From positions 10,808,363-10,872,362 of the forward strand of contig NC_064535.1 of the NCBI RefSeq assembly GCF_023856365.1: DNA of 64,000 bases. The letters are read 5' to 3'. The stretch comes from Brienomyrus brachyistius (lineage: Eukaryota > Chordata > Actinopteri > Osteoglossiformes > Mormyridae). This document shows positions 1-12,503 of the stretch, piece after piece. Numbering within the stretch: the stretch's first letter is position 1; each line of letters begins with the position of its first letter. The translations under genes were made by a program, and so were the position numbers. The notes beneath the pieces were generated by a model that made no database searches, had not been told where the DNA came from, and saw only the letters and a list, made by a program, of their open reading frames with translations.

Positions 1-554
1 GGCTACATTATGTTAAAATACATTAACATTAATTGATCCGAATAATGATTTTGATGATAAGAACAGAAAGGCTAAGGGTATCAAATGCAATTCAAGGAAT
101 ATAAATATGTAAAAAAAATAAAAAACATTTTTGGGCTTGTTGTGACGTGTAGAATGCATATGTTTTTTCTTAGAAAACTGTATAGGAAAATTTCATAAAA
201 TAATCTTTATATATTTTTTTTATTTATGTAGCTTTTATCAGAAATAAACATATACAATACATACTTAAGCAAGTATAATGAATTTAATGCTAATTTCTTG
301 TAGTCCAGCTACTTACCCAGGATTTATTCACAACATAAACAACAAGTATAAAACGTAATATATTTAAAAACTCAAGACTTGTACAAGGTTAAACTACAAA
401 TGCTTCTGATTTAGTTTGGTGCAAGTGAGCTGGTTCACAAATGTAGGAGGTTGAGTAAAGAATTGTGAAGTTTAGGAGCTGGCAGTGCAGTAGAAAAAGA
501 CACTGAGACAGAAGTGAGAAAAACATAATGAGTGACATATTGTGAAATCAGTAC
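1..554. other. AT-rich non-coding DNA, nothing recognised
   Basis: AT-rich sequence with frequent stops in all frames and no repeat or RNA gene that I recognise. It runs into the more complex island that begins near 555. Confidence 0.5.
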
Positions 555-860
555 CTACAAAGCGGGGTTTTCTGCCATGCAAATGAGGCTGCAGCTCCCC
601 ATAGATAAGGATCTATTTGAAGGGACACATAGAGAATATAAAGCTCCCTAATTCCCTAATTAGTATTCAGTGAAGCTGATTGGTAAAATGTGAGGAAAGC
701 TAGTGGAATTGATGCCAGAAAAAAACCAATATTGATTTGTTTAATGGTGTCAGGAAGTCAAAAATCACAAATCCCCTGTCAATTGTTTATGAAGCAGTTA
801 CTAAGGCAATAGAGGTACTTTGCTTAATTAATAACTCATTACTGATGTGATTATATGCCT
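555..860. promoter_or_regulatory. Candidate conserved non-coding element with octamer and homeodomain sites
   Basis: Seen: base composition is more balanced than in the flanks and there is no simple repeat. A perfect POU octamer ATGCAAAT lies at 577-584 and a palindromic homeodomain core CTAATTAG at 656-663. A second CTAATT core lies just upstream, and further AATTAAT-type cores follow near 825-835. Known: clustered sites of this kind are typical of developmental enhancers in vertebrate gene deserts. Inferred: an enhancer. Without cross-species alignment it could be ordinary intergenic DNA. Confidence 0.3.
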
Positions 861-1983
861 TAACTGCTAAATGGGGCTCCATTTGAACTGCCAAAAAGGT
901 GTTTTCACAAATAAGACTGAAAATAACCAATTTCATTAAACTGAATCTTTTCTGTAATATATACTGCTGTGGAATGAGATCTTAATGTCTGATACATGCT
1001 TTTTTCAAAATATTTTGTCGTTTGGAAAAATATTTATATGAAAATTTCCTGCATTTTAAAAGATTTTAAAAGACTGCATCATATGAACATAATAACGAAT
1101 TTATTATATATGTATAATATATTTAATATATTACATATAAATCTCCTTAATGTAAATATATATTAAATAATATACATTAAAACCAAATATTTGTGTTTAT
1201 TACTATTCTTATGAACTGGAAAAAATAAATATAAAAGTATAAAAATAAAAACTTAAAAAGTTTGTCTAATTATGATGCACAGGTATATCCAGATGTACGA
1301 GTAAGCTGGGAAAATTCTCATTCTCCTGTAGATTATGGAAATACTGTACGTCATAGGTCAGTATATATGTATATATATATATTTTTTTTCTGAAAATCTA
1401 CAATGACAGTAAGCTTAAATAAGTACATGAGACATACTTCAGATAAATTTTTAGTGATGTACTATATTAATTGCCTTTATTCATTAGAAAATATGACAAA
1501 GACAAAATATTAGATTTTATTTGCATTTTCAGGATCCTTTTTAAAAATAAGCTACAAGAATTTGCCATGAAGTGAAGTGCAAAACTTTGAGCTATGGTAT
1601 ACACATTATGCCTTGATTTTATTTTTCATGATAGAATTATCAGCTCCTACAGTTAAAATATATTAAGTGAATCTATAATGGATTATATTATGCCTGATTA
1701 TGCAGAAGGAATGGGAAGGTTGCTACTGTTTGTACTTAAATAACTTCACCAAAGCTCTTTGAAAGCTACAATCTTCAAAACGTAAATGGGTCTGCAGTTC
1801 CAGGACAAAGCAAAGATTGATTTCTATCCGTCCCCTTTTTGTTCCATGGTGTTAAGCAGACAGGTTCTGGAAAATTAATTTGTCAGTATTATTAATGGAA
1901 TAGCTAAGTTAACTTCCATATTGCAGCAGACTGAAACAATGCAGCTGTAAACGCCAAATGTGGCACCTTTAAATGATACAAAT

Positions 1984-1988
<5 letters not shown>
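861..1988. other. AT-rich spacer, nothing recognised
   Basis: No gene seen. It includes a nearly pure A/T stretch around 1095-1190 with short TATA/ATAT palindromes and a short (TA)n near 1365-1382. Confidence 0.5.

Positions 1989-2066
<78 letters not shown>
1989..2066. repeat. (CA)39 dinucleotide microsatellite
   Basis: An uninterrupted CA run of 78 bases, directly abutting the interspersed repeat that starts at 2067. The length and purity predict high allelic variability. The minus-strand Cys-Val frame through it is a by-product of the repeat. Confidence 0.95.
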
Positions 2067-2069
<3 letters not shown>

Positions 2070-2335
2070 TTGTAATTATATCTTTGTGGGGACTCCATTC
2101 ATTTCTATGGGGAAAACTCTAATCCCAACATGATGACCTTAACCCCTACCCAGCCCTAACCTTAACCATAAGTAACAAAACAAAATACGAGACTTTGGGC
2201 ATTTTTAGTTTTTTGATTTCATTCACAAATCTTTGTGGGGACCTGAAAAATGGTCCTCACAACATCAAAAAACAGGTCCTTATTACATTGTGGGGGATAT
2301 TTGGTCCCCACAATGTAACATAAACCTAATCCACA
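2067..2335 (+). repeat. CA-anchored interspersed repeat, copy A
   Basis: First of five related copies in the window (others near 4457, 25781, 50618 and 51523). Landmarks in order: TTTGTGGGGAC near the start, TCTATGGGGAAAACTCTAAT, a CCTTAACC-rich stretch, GTAACAAAACAAAATAC, then a second TTTGTGGGGAC block and a GGTCCCCACAATGTAA end. It lies between (CA)39 on the left and a short CA-rich stretch on the right. It has no coding capacity. I know this as a common fish repeat type but cannot name the family with certainty. Confidence 0.75.
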
Positions 2336-2436
2336 CACAGAGATTCACATGCACACGCACACACTTTTCCTTTATTTAGCAGATGCTTTTATCCATCGCT
2401 ACATACATGCATGCATGCATACATACATACATACAG
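2336..2436. repeat. CA/CATG/CATA microsatellite with a SINE-like fragment
   Basis: Short CA runs are followed by a fragment resembling the common fish SINE motif 'tttagcagatgcttttatcc' (2377-2396). A CATG/CATA tetranucleotide run follows (about 2404-2435). The small frames here are repeat artefacts. Confidence 0.6.
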
Positions 2437-4440
2437 ATATATTGCAACACATATATTATATTATATTCTATACATTTCATTACTTTTCACATCCAATGGT
2501 TATACAATGTACTTTGTGCTTGTCCTGGCCTAGGGAGAAATGTTGTAATATTAGCAGGACACCAAAAATAAGGTATTATCATTGTATTAACATAAGTGAA
2601 CCACTTCTGTGATTGTTTAGACAGCTGCGAAAATACAACCCATTCGTTTTGAGATTGTTTAAAACAGGTATAATATCTGATAACATGTCTCTCCGTCATA
2701 ACTCTAGAAAAAAATAAATGCATGTAAATAAATGCTACTTAATAAATAATTCACGGAATTTACTATAATAAATAATCTTCTCAGAAATAAGTGATCACTG
2801 AAGAATGACGTGAATGAAGAATCTGCCAACACTTGTTAAATATCCAAACAAACAAAATAACCTGAATGGCCTCCCCTTATTCTTAATGCATGTTTTTTCT
2901 TATGTTGTTAATTGGTAGTAATTAGTACTTCCTGAAAAATAACATGTACATGGCACACCTGATAAAATACTTACAGTTTTAGCACCAAAACACCACTCTA
3001 ATTTCTTATAAAACAGTCTTTAACAACAAGATCAACAAATAAGCAGAATTCAAGTGATTGCCAGGAGTTTATAATGGAAGAAATATAAAGAAAAGTGTTT
3101 TTTCTCTACAGAGTAACACTGGAAATGTGGTGGTCAGATGTTCGTGAGGCAGTTTGTCAAATAGGAACCCTGGCTGGCTGGGGGTCATATACAGCAGCTA
3201 TTCACATCTGGCCCTAGGATTTGGGATGGTTTACCTTGATTAAAAATGCACTAGCTATTCCTATTTAACACCTGTTAGTCCTAATTTCCACTCTAGAGGA
3301 CACAGAAGATTCCAAATCATTTATCACTTCTAAAGTGCTTCCATATGTTGGCTTTCTCCCAGACTCTGTGCTTGTTGCTCCTGCCTCAGGCCAGCCTTTT
3401 CCAAATGTATTAAAATTCATCTTGGGCCAAAGAAGTTACGACACTGATGTTTTATTGTTGTGATGTCTGGTAATTATTACTTCAAATTATTGGAGTCCTT
3501 TTATAACTTCAAGTTGGACTCCACGTAAAGAAGGAATCCAAAAGTTTTGCATTATTGAAACAATGAAACATTTTTAGAAAATCCTGTTTGAGACAAGAAA
3601 AATGAATGTTTAAAAATATCTGAAGATTTTTATTTCGCATATGAAGAGGCTTACAACTTTGAATCTAACACATGCTGTATATTCAAGTTCAAATATAATA
3701 TTGAATATTGTATGCCAAGAACATCTGAGTTGACAACTGAGGTGTTCAACAGCACATGGAAAATGACAGTAGGAAATTCACTACCAGCAAAAATGCTTCA
3801 GAAATAAATGCATGCATATATGCATATTTGCCACATACAGCGTATTAAAGGAGATTGAAGATTTGCTCTGTTCTTTGAATCCTATACTCAGAGTCGAATG
3901 CATTTATATAACTTAGCTGAGAACTAGCTTAAGGTTATATTTTCAGTTCTTTTTAAGGTTTAATTAAAATTTAAATTATTACATGTATTGTTTACTAAAC
4001 ATCCTTTAAAACATTTTCTTTGCCATTTAAAAGGAATTGTTTGAAACTTAATGTAAGTGTTCTTAATTAAAGTAAGGCTGTAGAAATGTGTACTAATCAG
4101 ATATGGGTAATAACAAAGTCCATGAAATTACTAATTAGAATTTCATTAAAAGGTGGAGCTTTATCAGCTAAGGAAATCATAACCTTTAAAATGCTTTCAG
4201 GATGCTGCATGCATTTTCAAATGAGGGAAGAGAGAAAATTGATGGCTTTTGATGTAATATCTAGCTTGGCTTTATAGCCAAATTGTTGCTTTCTTAACGT
4301 GTCATTGTTTTGAATGTACTTTATCACACTAATTGAAGAAATGAATTGCTAGTGTAGACATGGTAACTCCAACATTTTTTAAAGATGTCACATATTAAAA
4401 ACATTTCTTTTTGTCTTTTATTTGAAGTATACATTGTATA
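2437..4440. other. Non-coding spacer
   Basis: No gene seen. The stretch 3120-3440 is less AT-rich and non-repetitive and could be a weakly conserved element, but I found no decisive motif cluster. The rest is AT-rich with no recognised repeat. Confidence 0.4.
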
Positions 4441-4708
4441 CACATACACACACACAGATTTGTAATTATATCTTTGTGGGGACCCCATTCATTTTTTATG
4501 GGGAAAACTCTACTCACAACATGAGAACCTTAATCCCTACCCATCCATAACCTTAACCATAAGTAACCAAACAAAATACAAGACTTTTGGCATTTTTACT
4601 TTTTTTTGATTGCATTCACAGAGCTTTGTGAGGACCTGAAAAATGGTCCCCACAATGTAAAAAAAACAGGTTTATATTACACTTTGGGGAATATTTGGGA
4701 CACACGCA
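4441..4708 (+). repeat. CA-anchored interspersed repeat, copy B
   Basis: A short (CA)n at 4441-4456 leads into a body colinear with the copy at 2067: the TTTGTGGGGAC block, ATGGGGAAAACTCTA, CCTTAACCATAAGTAACC, and GGTCCCCACAATGTAA near 4646. It has the same orientation and order as that copy and is moderately diverged from it. Confidence 0.75.
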
Positions 4709-6598
4709 GTCCACATATTCATGCCCATACCTACCACTGAGGACACCGAGGTCAAGTCCTCAGTATTTTTTCTGCAACTCATGTGTTTATGTAAAATTTG
4801 ATTGATTCGTGATTGTACATTATATATGTTACATACTGTATTGTATATTGTAATAGAATCTAGTATTAAAGCACACAAGGTAAGAAATACATACATCCGT
4901 AGACTCATAGCAGGTTTGTCCAATGCTGTAACACTTCAATAAACTGAGTAATTAATATTTTCTGCAGTGAAAGGATGTTTAGACCAGCAGGAGTGCAGCA
5001 ACACATTCCTCATCCACTGTAATTCAAGGGCCCTATTAAGTTAATTGCCAGTGTTTCACAAAGGAAAGCATGCTGCGTGCACAGTGGAGGCTCACAGTGG
5101 TGCATCTGTTAAACAGACTAAAAAGTGAGACTGGAGAGCATACAAAATGTTTTTAGGAAATAATCATTTAGACTTCGAAGCACCTATTGCTTTCTGCTCT
5201 TTTGGGAAAAAAAAGAATGTATGAAGTTAATACTGCATAAATTAGTGGAGTCGGAAAAATATGGGGAAAATGTTCATTAAAAGAGTCGGCATAGTGATTT
5301 GATCAGCAACAGCCTCATAGGACGGCCACGTAATAAAATGTTCAGCATATGTGACTCTTATCTCTTTGAAATTAAAACATGACATGCACAAGTTGCAAAC
5401 TTCAAGCAAATAGTCAACAATATACTTAAGTACAGCACATAGGTGTCAAAGATAATATAATCAAAGAATATGACATCCTTACAGAACTGATTTTTGTTTA
5501 AAGTTCCAAAATAACTTTTTCACATTAGGATTTCCCATAAACACTTAATACAGACAAGAGCGTTGTCTTCTCTTTCCTTTGTGTAAGAAAGCTTCTTACT
5601 GACCAAATCTCCTGCATCCTTTAACAGAACTAAAATTGAGACAGGGGAAATCGACTACCTTTCGTACTATATTATCAATATGCATAATTTACCCTATAAC
5701 TTCCTACAGTCTTCAAAAGTATTAGGTAATGTGCAGCTCCGTACTGGTGACATTAACGTTTGCATGGGTGTGACAGTCCCTGTAATCAAACCAGATGGCC
5801 AAATTACTGTGTCATGACTATTTCAAAGTAGTTAACAGTGAGTCTGAATTACTCTAAATTCACTGTTTGTATAGTAACCTTCAGCTACTTGCTATACTAA
5901 GAGAAATGTCAGGCTGTATTCCCTTTCCAGATTTTGTTACATTTGCAATGTCCTTATTAGCTTGTTTGGTTTTGGTCCAGAATTAAAATATAGACAGCAC
6001 ATTTAAAGGATGAGATACGTTTAATTTTTGAATGTATATGTAGAAACTGTGAATACATGTAGTGTAAACCATATAAAACAAAACAAAATACTATCTAAAT
6101 GACAGCTGGTGCTCAGTTGCTCATAATGCATCTGTGGAATGAACTCAGTGTCATCTAATTAATGTACAAAGAAATTTGTTTCTAATCTAATGTCATTGAA
6201 CCCTAATAGCAAGACATCTAGAGATTTGTCAAACATACAGCACTTAATAACTATTAATTATGAACCAAAAGTCATACAATATATCATAGTCAACTGGGCT
6301 GTCAGCCCGAGTCCTGCTCACATCATATTCCGTATAATTTAATTTCCACACAGGTCTGCAGTATGCCTTATCGAGTCTTTCCCCCCAGACCACTATGAAA
6401 TTTGAAGTGAGTATAATACTAACATATCGGGTTTTGAAGCATAAGATTACAAAATCTAAATAAACATAATAAGCTTTAGCAATACTCTTGTTGCCCATGT
6501 CTTATCTAAAAATACTCTAATGAGGCTAAAACACCTCGCAACTTGTTTCACAAAGAAGACCCTTCTTAATGATATTGAGTGAATGAGACAAACACAAC
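4709..6598. other. Non-coding spacer
   Basis: No gene seen. Around 5010-5130 there is a short more complex patch with a TTAAGTTAATTG motif and a CACAAAGG (SOX/TCF-like) motif. The rest is AT-rich and unrecognised. Confidence 0.4.
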
Positions 6599-6715
6599 GG
6601 AGAGAAAGAGAGCGAGAGCGGGAGAGAGCGCGAGGGAGAGAAAGAGAGAGAGAGAGAGAGAAAGAGAAAGAGAGAGAGAGAAAAGGGGGGGTAGAGAAAG
6701 TGAGAGAGAGAAAAA
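6599..6715 (+). repeat. Polypurine (GA)n tract
   Basis: About 117 bases almost entirely of G and A on the plus strand, with a few C or T interruptions and an internal run of seven G. Such mirror-like polypurine tracts can form triplex (H-DNA). The Arg-Glu frame on plus and the Ser-Leu frame on minus reflect only the repeat. Confidence 0.9.
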
Positions 6716-7662
6716 CATTAATTATAAGACCCAGTGGGATCTTATCTATTCTGTCTAGCCTGGACAACACCAATTAATACAGCAATTATTATCTTGCCCT
6801 ATAGCACAACCCCGACTAATATGCCTTCCCACCATCTAATCACTGGATATGGAGAGGGGGAAACCACATTACTCACCAAGGTTTAGCCTGCATTGTTTAT
6901 TAAAAGAGATATATTTAGTGAATCGTTATTTAACAGGAAATTTTCACTAGTGATGCCAGCCAAGAGTGCATCATTTATATAGGAAACTGTTAAAAGAGTT
7001 TTGTAAAAAAAACAAAACAAAACATTTTTTATAGCATCATCCAAAAAAAAAAAAGAGTGAGACATCTCTTTAATCTGTTACATTTCTCAATCCAACCTCC
7101 AACTGTGGCCAATAGTCTGGGTACCACTTATCTCTGAGATCCACTGAAACCTGCACTTGTTTAAGTGATAGTGCCTGCTGTGCTGGATCATTGTTAGAGT
7201 GCAACCCTATTTCGTCCAACCACTGTAAAATCTATTCTGACAGCCAATGAAAACAGCGTTGATGCCTGCATGTTATCTTAACATTGCCATATAAAGCTAC
7301 GCTCTGCTGATACTAAATGGCCACCATAAACCTTTTACAAGCTGCATAGCCTAATGTAGCCTAAAATAAAATTGTACTGACTTGTAATATGTGTATGAGG
7401 AAGATGAAGTTCAAATGTAGTAATACACTTAATGTCACTGACAGCTCATATTATTTGATCATATCATGTCATAGCCATAAAAATGTAAGAATTTAACAAC
7501 GCAGTTTTTTCTTAAATTTAAAGGAATGCTTGCAGTGTATTTGAAATTTAAAAAGGTTTTGAAATACTGAATGCAATACAGTATTTCATAACACAACATA
7601 ATGCAAAATATAATAATCAAATTTATATTAATATTTTGAGATCAAACAAATAAATATAGAAT
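6716..7662. other. Non-coding spacer
   Basis: No gene or recognised repeat. A-tracts occur near 7006-7025 and 7043-7055. Confidence 0.45.
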
Positions 7663-7790
7663 GAATGAATGAATGAATGCTACATCACCTTGCTCCTGTA
7701 GCCTCTGGGATAGGCTTTGGTCCTTAATAGGACACGTGGTTACAGAAAATGGATGGATGGGTGGATGGATGAATGGATGGATGGATGGAA
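7663..7790 (+). mobile_element. L2-type LINE/SINE 3' tail with (ATGG)n
   Basis: A short GAAT tandem is followed by a 'gggataggctttgg' segment, a 'ggttacagaaaatgg' segment, and a tail of ATGG/GGAT units. This matches the common 3' end of fish L2-like LINEs and the SINEs that borrow it. The element is truncated to the tail, the usual result of incomplete reverse transcription. Confidence 0.65.
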
Positions 7791-8719
7791 TATGGTCTCA
7801 ACCTGTCATATCATGAATTAGACACGGCTTTGAAATTTTGAGAATTCCTTACTTATCCATCTTTACCATCTTGTAAAAATATAATTTTCAAAATGTTTAC
7901 ATTGTCAGTTGGCTATAAAAAAACTATACTTTATCGATATCGATATCATGTAGAAGCTATATAACAATGTAACTGAAATACGATAATATAATAATATAGA
8001 AATGTTGCTCATTGGCATAACCAAGAAAATAAGCTTTAACCAATCTTATCAGTTACAAGACCATGCATCTCCTTGTCTTTGCTAGACAGAGGTTGGGGTG
8101 AAAAAGATGGGATCTGGATTACTGACCAAAAAGTATGAAGTGAAATATTTGTAAAGGTTTCTGTAATATATTCATTTTATTTTCTGCATTATATTTATTA
8201 ACTCCCAAAATCTTTCCTGAATATTTCATGTAAGTTTTCCCTTTTGCATAAATTTAGGATGAAACCCCTTCAACTGTTTTAGTTACTTTTAATGTAAGTA
8301 AGAATAACAAAAATAATTGTAATTTTGTATTTATGAACTATCATGAAAAGACTATTACTATTGTAGTTGTTTTGAGTTCTCTATTGTATGGTTAAAGGAA
8401 GAGCACACCTGTCAATACACTTTTTTAATGGGGAAACTAGGGATGTGATACATTTGCCAGATTGTTATATTGTACTTTGCTGTTTTAATTATCCATAAAA
8501 TACATAGAGCATCATGGAAAATGTACTGTGATAACCCACCCTAAGAAAATGTAACTTATTTTACTTTGTTTTGGAGGTGTAGATATATTGTTAACTTTTC
8601 TTCAATATATTGTAGCTTAACCTGATTCAACATGAATAACTGAAAAGCAAAAAACAAAACCCAACAGACTGAATGTAGATTTTTATGTGTTCTTCGGAAC
8701 AGATATAACGTTTGTGCCC
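7791..8719. other. AT-rich spacer
   Basis: No gene, RNA or recognised repeat. A short GATATC-rich patch (TATCGATATCGATATC) lies at 7931-7946. Confidence 0.45.
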
Positions 8720-8990
8720 TCTCAAGCAATCTTTAGGTGTAGCTTCATTTATTTACGAGGGTGTCGTGTTGCGTCGAGACGCAGTTGAACAAAGGCCGTC
8801 TTGAGGATGTACTGTCATTGTCATTGCAAGGTGTAGAATAACATCTCTTGAGCACGTTGTAATTAGAGTGCCTCCTGTGTAATGAGGGTGCAAGATTCCC
8901 TCTTGTCCCTAGTGCCAGAGTTAGACTAGAATGGGAAGAGGCAGTCAGTGTGTAATAAAATGCCAGACACGGTATTTAAATGGATGATGT
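8720..8990. promoter_or_regulatory. Candidate conserved non-coding element with SOX-like and homeodomain sites
   Basis: A GC-balanced, non-repetitive island inside AT-rich DNA. It shows AACAAAGG (SOX/TCF type) at 8788-8795 and TAATTAG at 8860-8866. A GATTAATT core lies near 9003, just downstream. No open frame of note. An enhancer role is inferred from composition and motif density only. Confidence 0.3.
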
Positions 8991-10118
8991 AGTTAAACTG
9001 CGATTAATTTAAAAAAACAAACAAAAAAAATAAATCTTTAGGTGCATGATGCCAGCACATACTTCATTAAAATATGCATGAAATATTTAGTTGGCAATAG
9101 TTAGAAATAATTAAATAGTATTGGAATAAAATAAAATGCAGTGTACTACTAGCAATGTACAATGTTTCTTCAAAGATCAGTAGTATGTTGCATATAATTT
9201 CAGACATATGACTAATCTTGATTGAATTACACATGAAGTATACTTTTAGGCTTTGTTTTGCCTTTTATTATCTTTATATCCTACGCGAAAATATTTTTCA
9301 ACATTTGTTTTTCAACATTTCTTTTTGAAAATATTTCAACAATTTTGTTTTGTTTTTCAGTACTTTGATACATGATTGGGATCAAACAGGCAAACATTAA
9401 GCTTTTATAAAAGTCTCACATGGAATATATAAACCAAATTCTACACATATCTTGAAAATACCGAAACATGTTAATAATGACATTAAGATCAATCAGTACT
9501 TTCATCCTTGCTTGTGGTTTTCAGTACATTTACTTGTTATAAATAAGGCCTAAAAAGCTCTGTAAATGTGCAGGTTTCATAACGAAATTCATAATATACA
9601 TAAGTATGTTACCAGGTACAGAAAGCATCCAAAAGACAAAAAGAAAAGCAGAAAAACTGACTCACAAATAAAGAACAAGTTGTTTCACCAAAAATGTTAC
9701 TTTGTCTTATTTGCTTTCTAGTAACTAAAACAACTAGAAAACATGACTGGAAAAGACATCAAAACAAAACTAAACTCACATACCAGACAGACATCGTGTT
9801 CTAGTGGCAGTTTGTAACCTTAGATTTATCCTGATTAATCACTAGAACTCTAACCTCTGGTAGGTATTCAGGCAGTAAGGTCTATACTGCAGATTTTGAC
9901 TGCAATTTTCTCCAGCATTCTTTTGGAATTTCTCAAATTATTAGATACAAACATTCATGTTTGGCTGAAAGGCTGAGTACTATTGAAAAACAGGACTTTT
10001 AATGTATGTACTGATGTCATCAGTCCATTTTCACTTGATGTTCTGTAACATTTTAATATAAATCACATTAATTCCACTGAGAAGATCTTGTATCATCTCA
10101 CAATTAGGGTTGATGATA
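8991..10118. other. AT-rich spacer
   Basis: No gene seen and no repeat recognised. A short local duplication of 'tttttcaacattt' lies near 9294-9322. Confidence 0.45.
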
Positions 10119-10329
10119 GTTTAAGGCAGGGGTGCCCAACTCCAGTCCTGGGGGGCCAGAGCCCTGCACATTTTTGGGTTTCCCCTCATTTAACACACCT
10201 GATTCAACTCCTTGTGCTAATTACCACACAGCTCTTGAGCTGAATGGTTTATGGTGGAACAAGGAAAGAACTAAGCTACACAGGGCTACGCCCCCCCCAG
10301 GACTGGAGTTGGGCACCCCTGGTTTAAGG
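10119..10329. mobile_element. Intact hAT-type MITE with 8-bp target duplication
   Basis: The element proper is 10127-10321 (195 bp). Its first 29 bases (starting CAGGGGTGCCCAAC) are a perfect inverted copy of its last 29. It is flanked by an exact 8-bp duplication GTTTAAGG at 10119-10126 and 10322-10329. The CAGGGGTG termini and the 8-bp duplication are diagnostic of the hAT superfamily. There is no transposase, so it would have been mobilised in trans. Perfect termini and an exact duplication suggest a fairly recent insertion. An ORF of 93 codons overlapping it is a chance frame. Confidence 0.92.
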
Positions 10330-11944
10330 GACATGTCTACAAATGTCAGCAAGTTGTCAATTAGCTCCTGTAAGAAATCCTGCTACTTCAGTCAATGCTA
10401 TAATCATTTTTAAAGGACAAACTGTGACTCTGCTTGTGCTTCTGTCCTATGCTTGATATCTTTTGGATCTACGGTGTGGGTCTGTTTTGTTTTGATCAAC
10501 AGAAATGAGAAAAAAAAATGTTTGAGGGTATAAAAACTAAATAATGACTATTGTAACTTATTTGAAAGATGTAAGTTGAATGTTTTATAATATCCCCTGA
10601 CCCTATACGGAGGTAACTTAATAGAACAGATGGGTGGATTCTTTATAATATATGTTTACTGAAACGTATGCTGCAATAACTTTTATACACATCAGTCAAG
10701 AAACTGCCGGCTGAAATTAGGGTTTTATGAGTAGTTTCACTGTTCCCCTCTCCCAAAAAATGTTGCGGATGGCTCTGCATAAACCCACCCCCAGAATTTC
10801 ACTACAGCCCCCATTTACTTCTGGAACAAAGAAACCTAACATTCAGTTCATTAAGCATGCAGTTATGCATTACATTTTTTTTTTAAATTTACATACAGCA
10901 TTAAAACAACGTAAACAAATTAACAGATTAAAACAGCCATCAGGCATTTCTGTACTTTCTATACATCAGGGTTGGCATGAATGTACTTTGCATTTACCTG
11001 TTAATTCACACGTTTTTTTTTTGGTAATTTATCAGTTAGCATGTGATCAGCTAAGGGTTAAGGAGGATGATGAAAGCAAAAACTACACGAGTAACTTAAG
11101 AGCTAAAGCATATCCTATTGCAATGTCATCAGCAGGTGAAGTTTGAATGAAGAATTTGTGTACAATGGTTCGATTGCTTGTATCACGTTTTCCATTGAAT
11201 CATTGTATCGATTGATTCCATTATTAATAACTCACAAAATTACGATTTCAGAAAAGAGATTCATAAAGCACAGATGAATAAATCAATTTATACGTAAAAC
11301 AGAACTGGTTTACTTTGGGTTTGAAATAACAGCATAAAAATCAGTTATTAGAATGAGAACACAGCTGATTCATTTACACTTTACATGTCAAGAACAATGC
11401 AACATGTCAAGCTTAGTACTCTAAAGTTCAAAAAATCCCACAGAAGGTAACTTTGTTATTTTGCTTGTCTTTAAATTAATGGATGGATGATTTACTTTTA
11501 AACTGTATAAATACAGAAACATCATACAATAATGACCTAGTAGTTCCAGTTCTTCTATAAGCAAAGGTGTGCAATCTGATAATGGCAGAAACACAGGGTT
11601 CTAGATTCACAAAAAAAAACTATTAAAGTACAAGAGTACAAAAGTGTGTTGTCCTGATCATGTAGAACCAGAATATTTGTGGAGTCAGATTTTCGCGTGG
11701 CGTTCTCAGGTGAACACCTGGTGCTTAGGCCACCCACATTGGCTCCAGTTAGTTTCATCCTAAAATTACTTCGTGGAGCTGCATGTGGAGCCGCTCACTA
11801 GCCATAAACAAATAGTGATTGTAAGGTTCCATTCCACAGTGGTGCAAAGGGGCGATGGGGGCAGCTGCAGTACACCGAGCAGCAGGAACTGCGCGAGAAA
11901 TGCAAAAAATACATAAAACTAATCTGTCATTCCACGTTAGACTT
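10330..11944. other. Non-coding spacer
   Basis: A 139-codon plus-strand frame at 10727-11146 has no recognisable domain, no codon structure I trust and no flanking splice signals. I treat it as chance. Otherwise nothing recognised. Confidence 0.4.
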
Positions 11945-12104
11945 CTGCTTATCTAATTCAGGATTGCAGCCTGTAGCCTATCCTAAGGCAGGCCACGGAC
12001 GGCATAGTATTCCATCATGTAACACACACAACCACAATAGACAACTGAATGCATGTGGAAAGCAGAGTACCCAGAGAACACTGAAACACACAGTGGAAGA
12101 ACAT

Positions 12105-12141
<37 letters not shown>

Positions 12142-12175
12142 GCTGAGACTACAGGCCTACGCACTGACCCACCCC
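11945..12175 (-). mobile_element. Degenerate L2-type 3' end with (CA)n
   Basis: Landmarks of the fish L2-like 3' region read in reverse orientation: a 'gcctatcc' segment, a 'tattccatcatg' segment, a 'gtacccagagaacactgaaac' region, and 'gaacatgcac' running into (CA)n at about 12105-12137. It is heavily decayed, so the ends are approximate. Confidence 0.5.
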
Positions 12176-12402
12176 CACTAATGCATGTATGAAAATCTAT
12201 AATGACAAAAACTGTCAGAAACACACAATGAATTCAGAAATTGCATTGAATTTTCCGTTTTCATTAATAATGGATACAATCATTAGAGAACATTTGTTTA
12301 TGAAATAAAACGTGGAATATTTCAATGTAGGTCCCTGATATTTAAGTTCTTTGACTGAAGTGAAGATCAGATTTGGGAGTCACTGCCGTACATATTTATT
12401 AG

Positions 12403-12435
12403 AAAAAGCACCAGATAGACTGGAAAAAAAGAGAG

Positions 12436-12503
<68 letters not shown>

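Noticed and set aside
2349..2612. Plus-strand His/Tyr/Ile-rich frames
   Set aside because: They are produced by CA and CATA/CATG microsatellites.
10727..11146. 139-codon plus-strand frame
   Set aside because: No domain, low-complexity T and A runs inside it, and nothing in context to support a gene.
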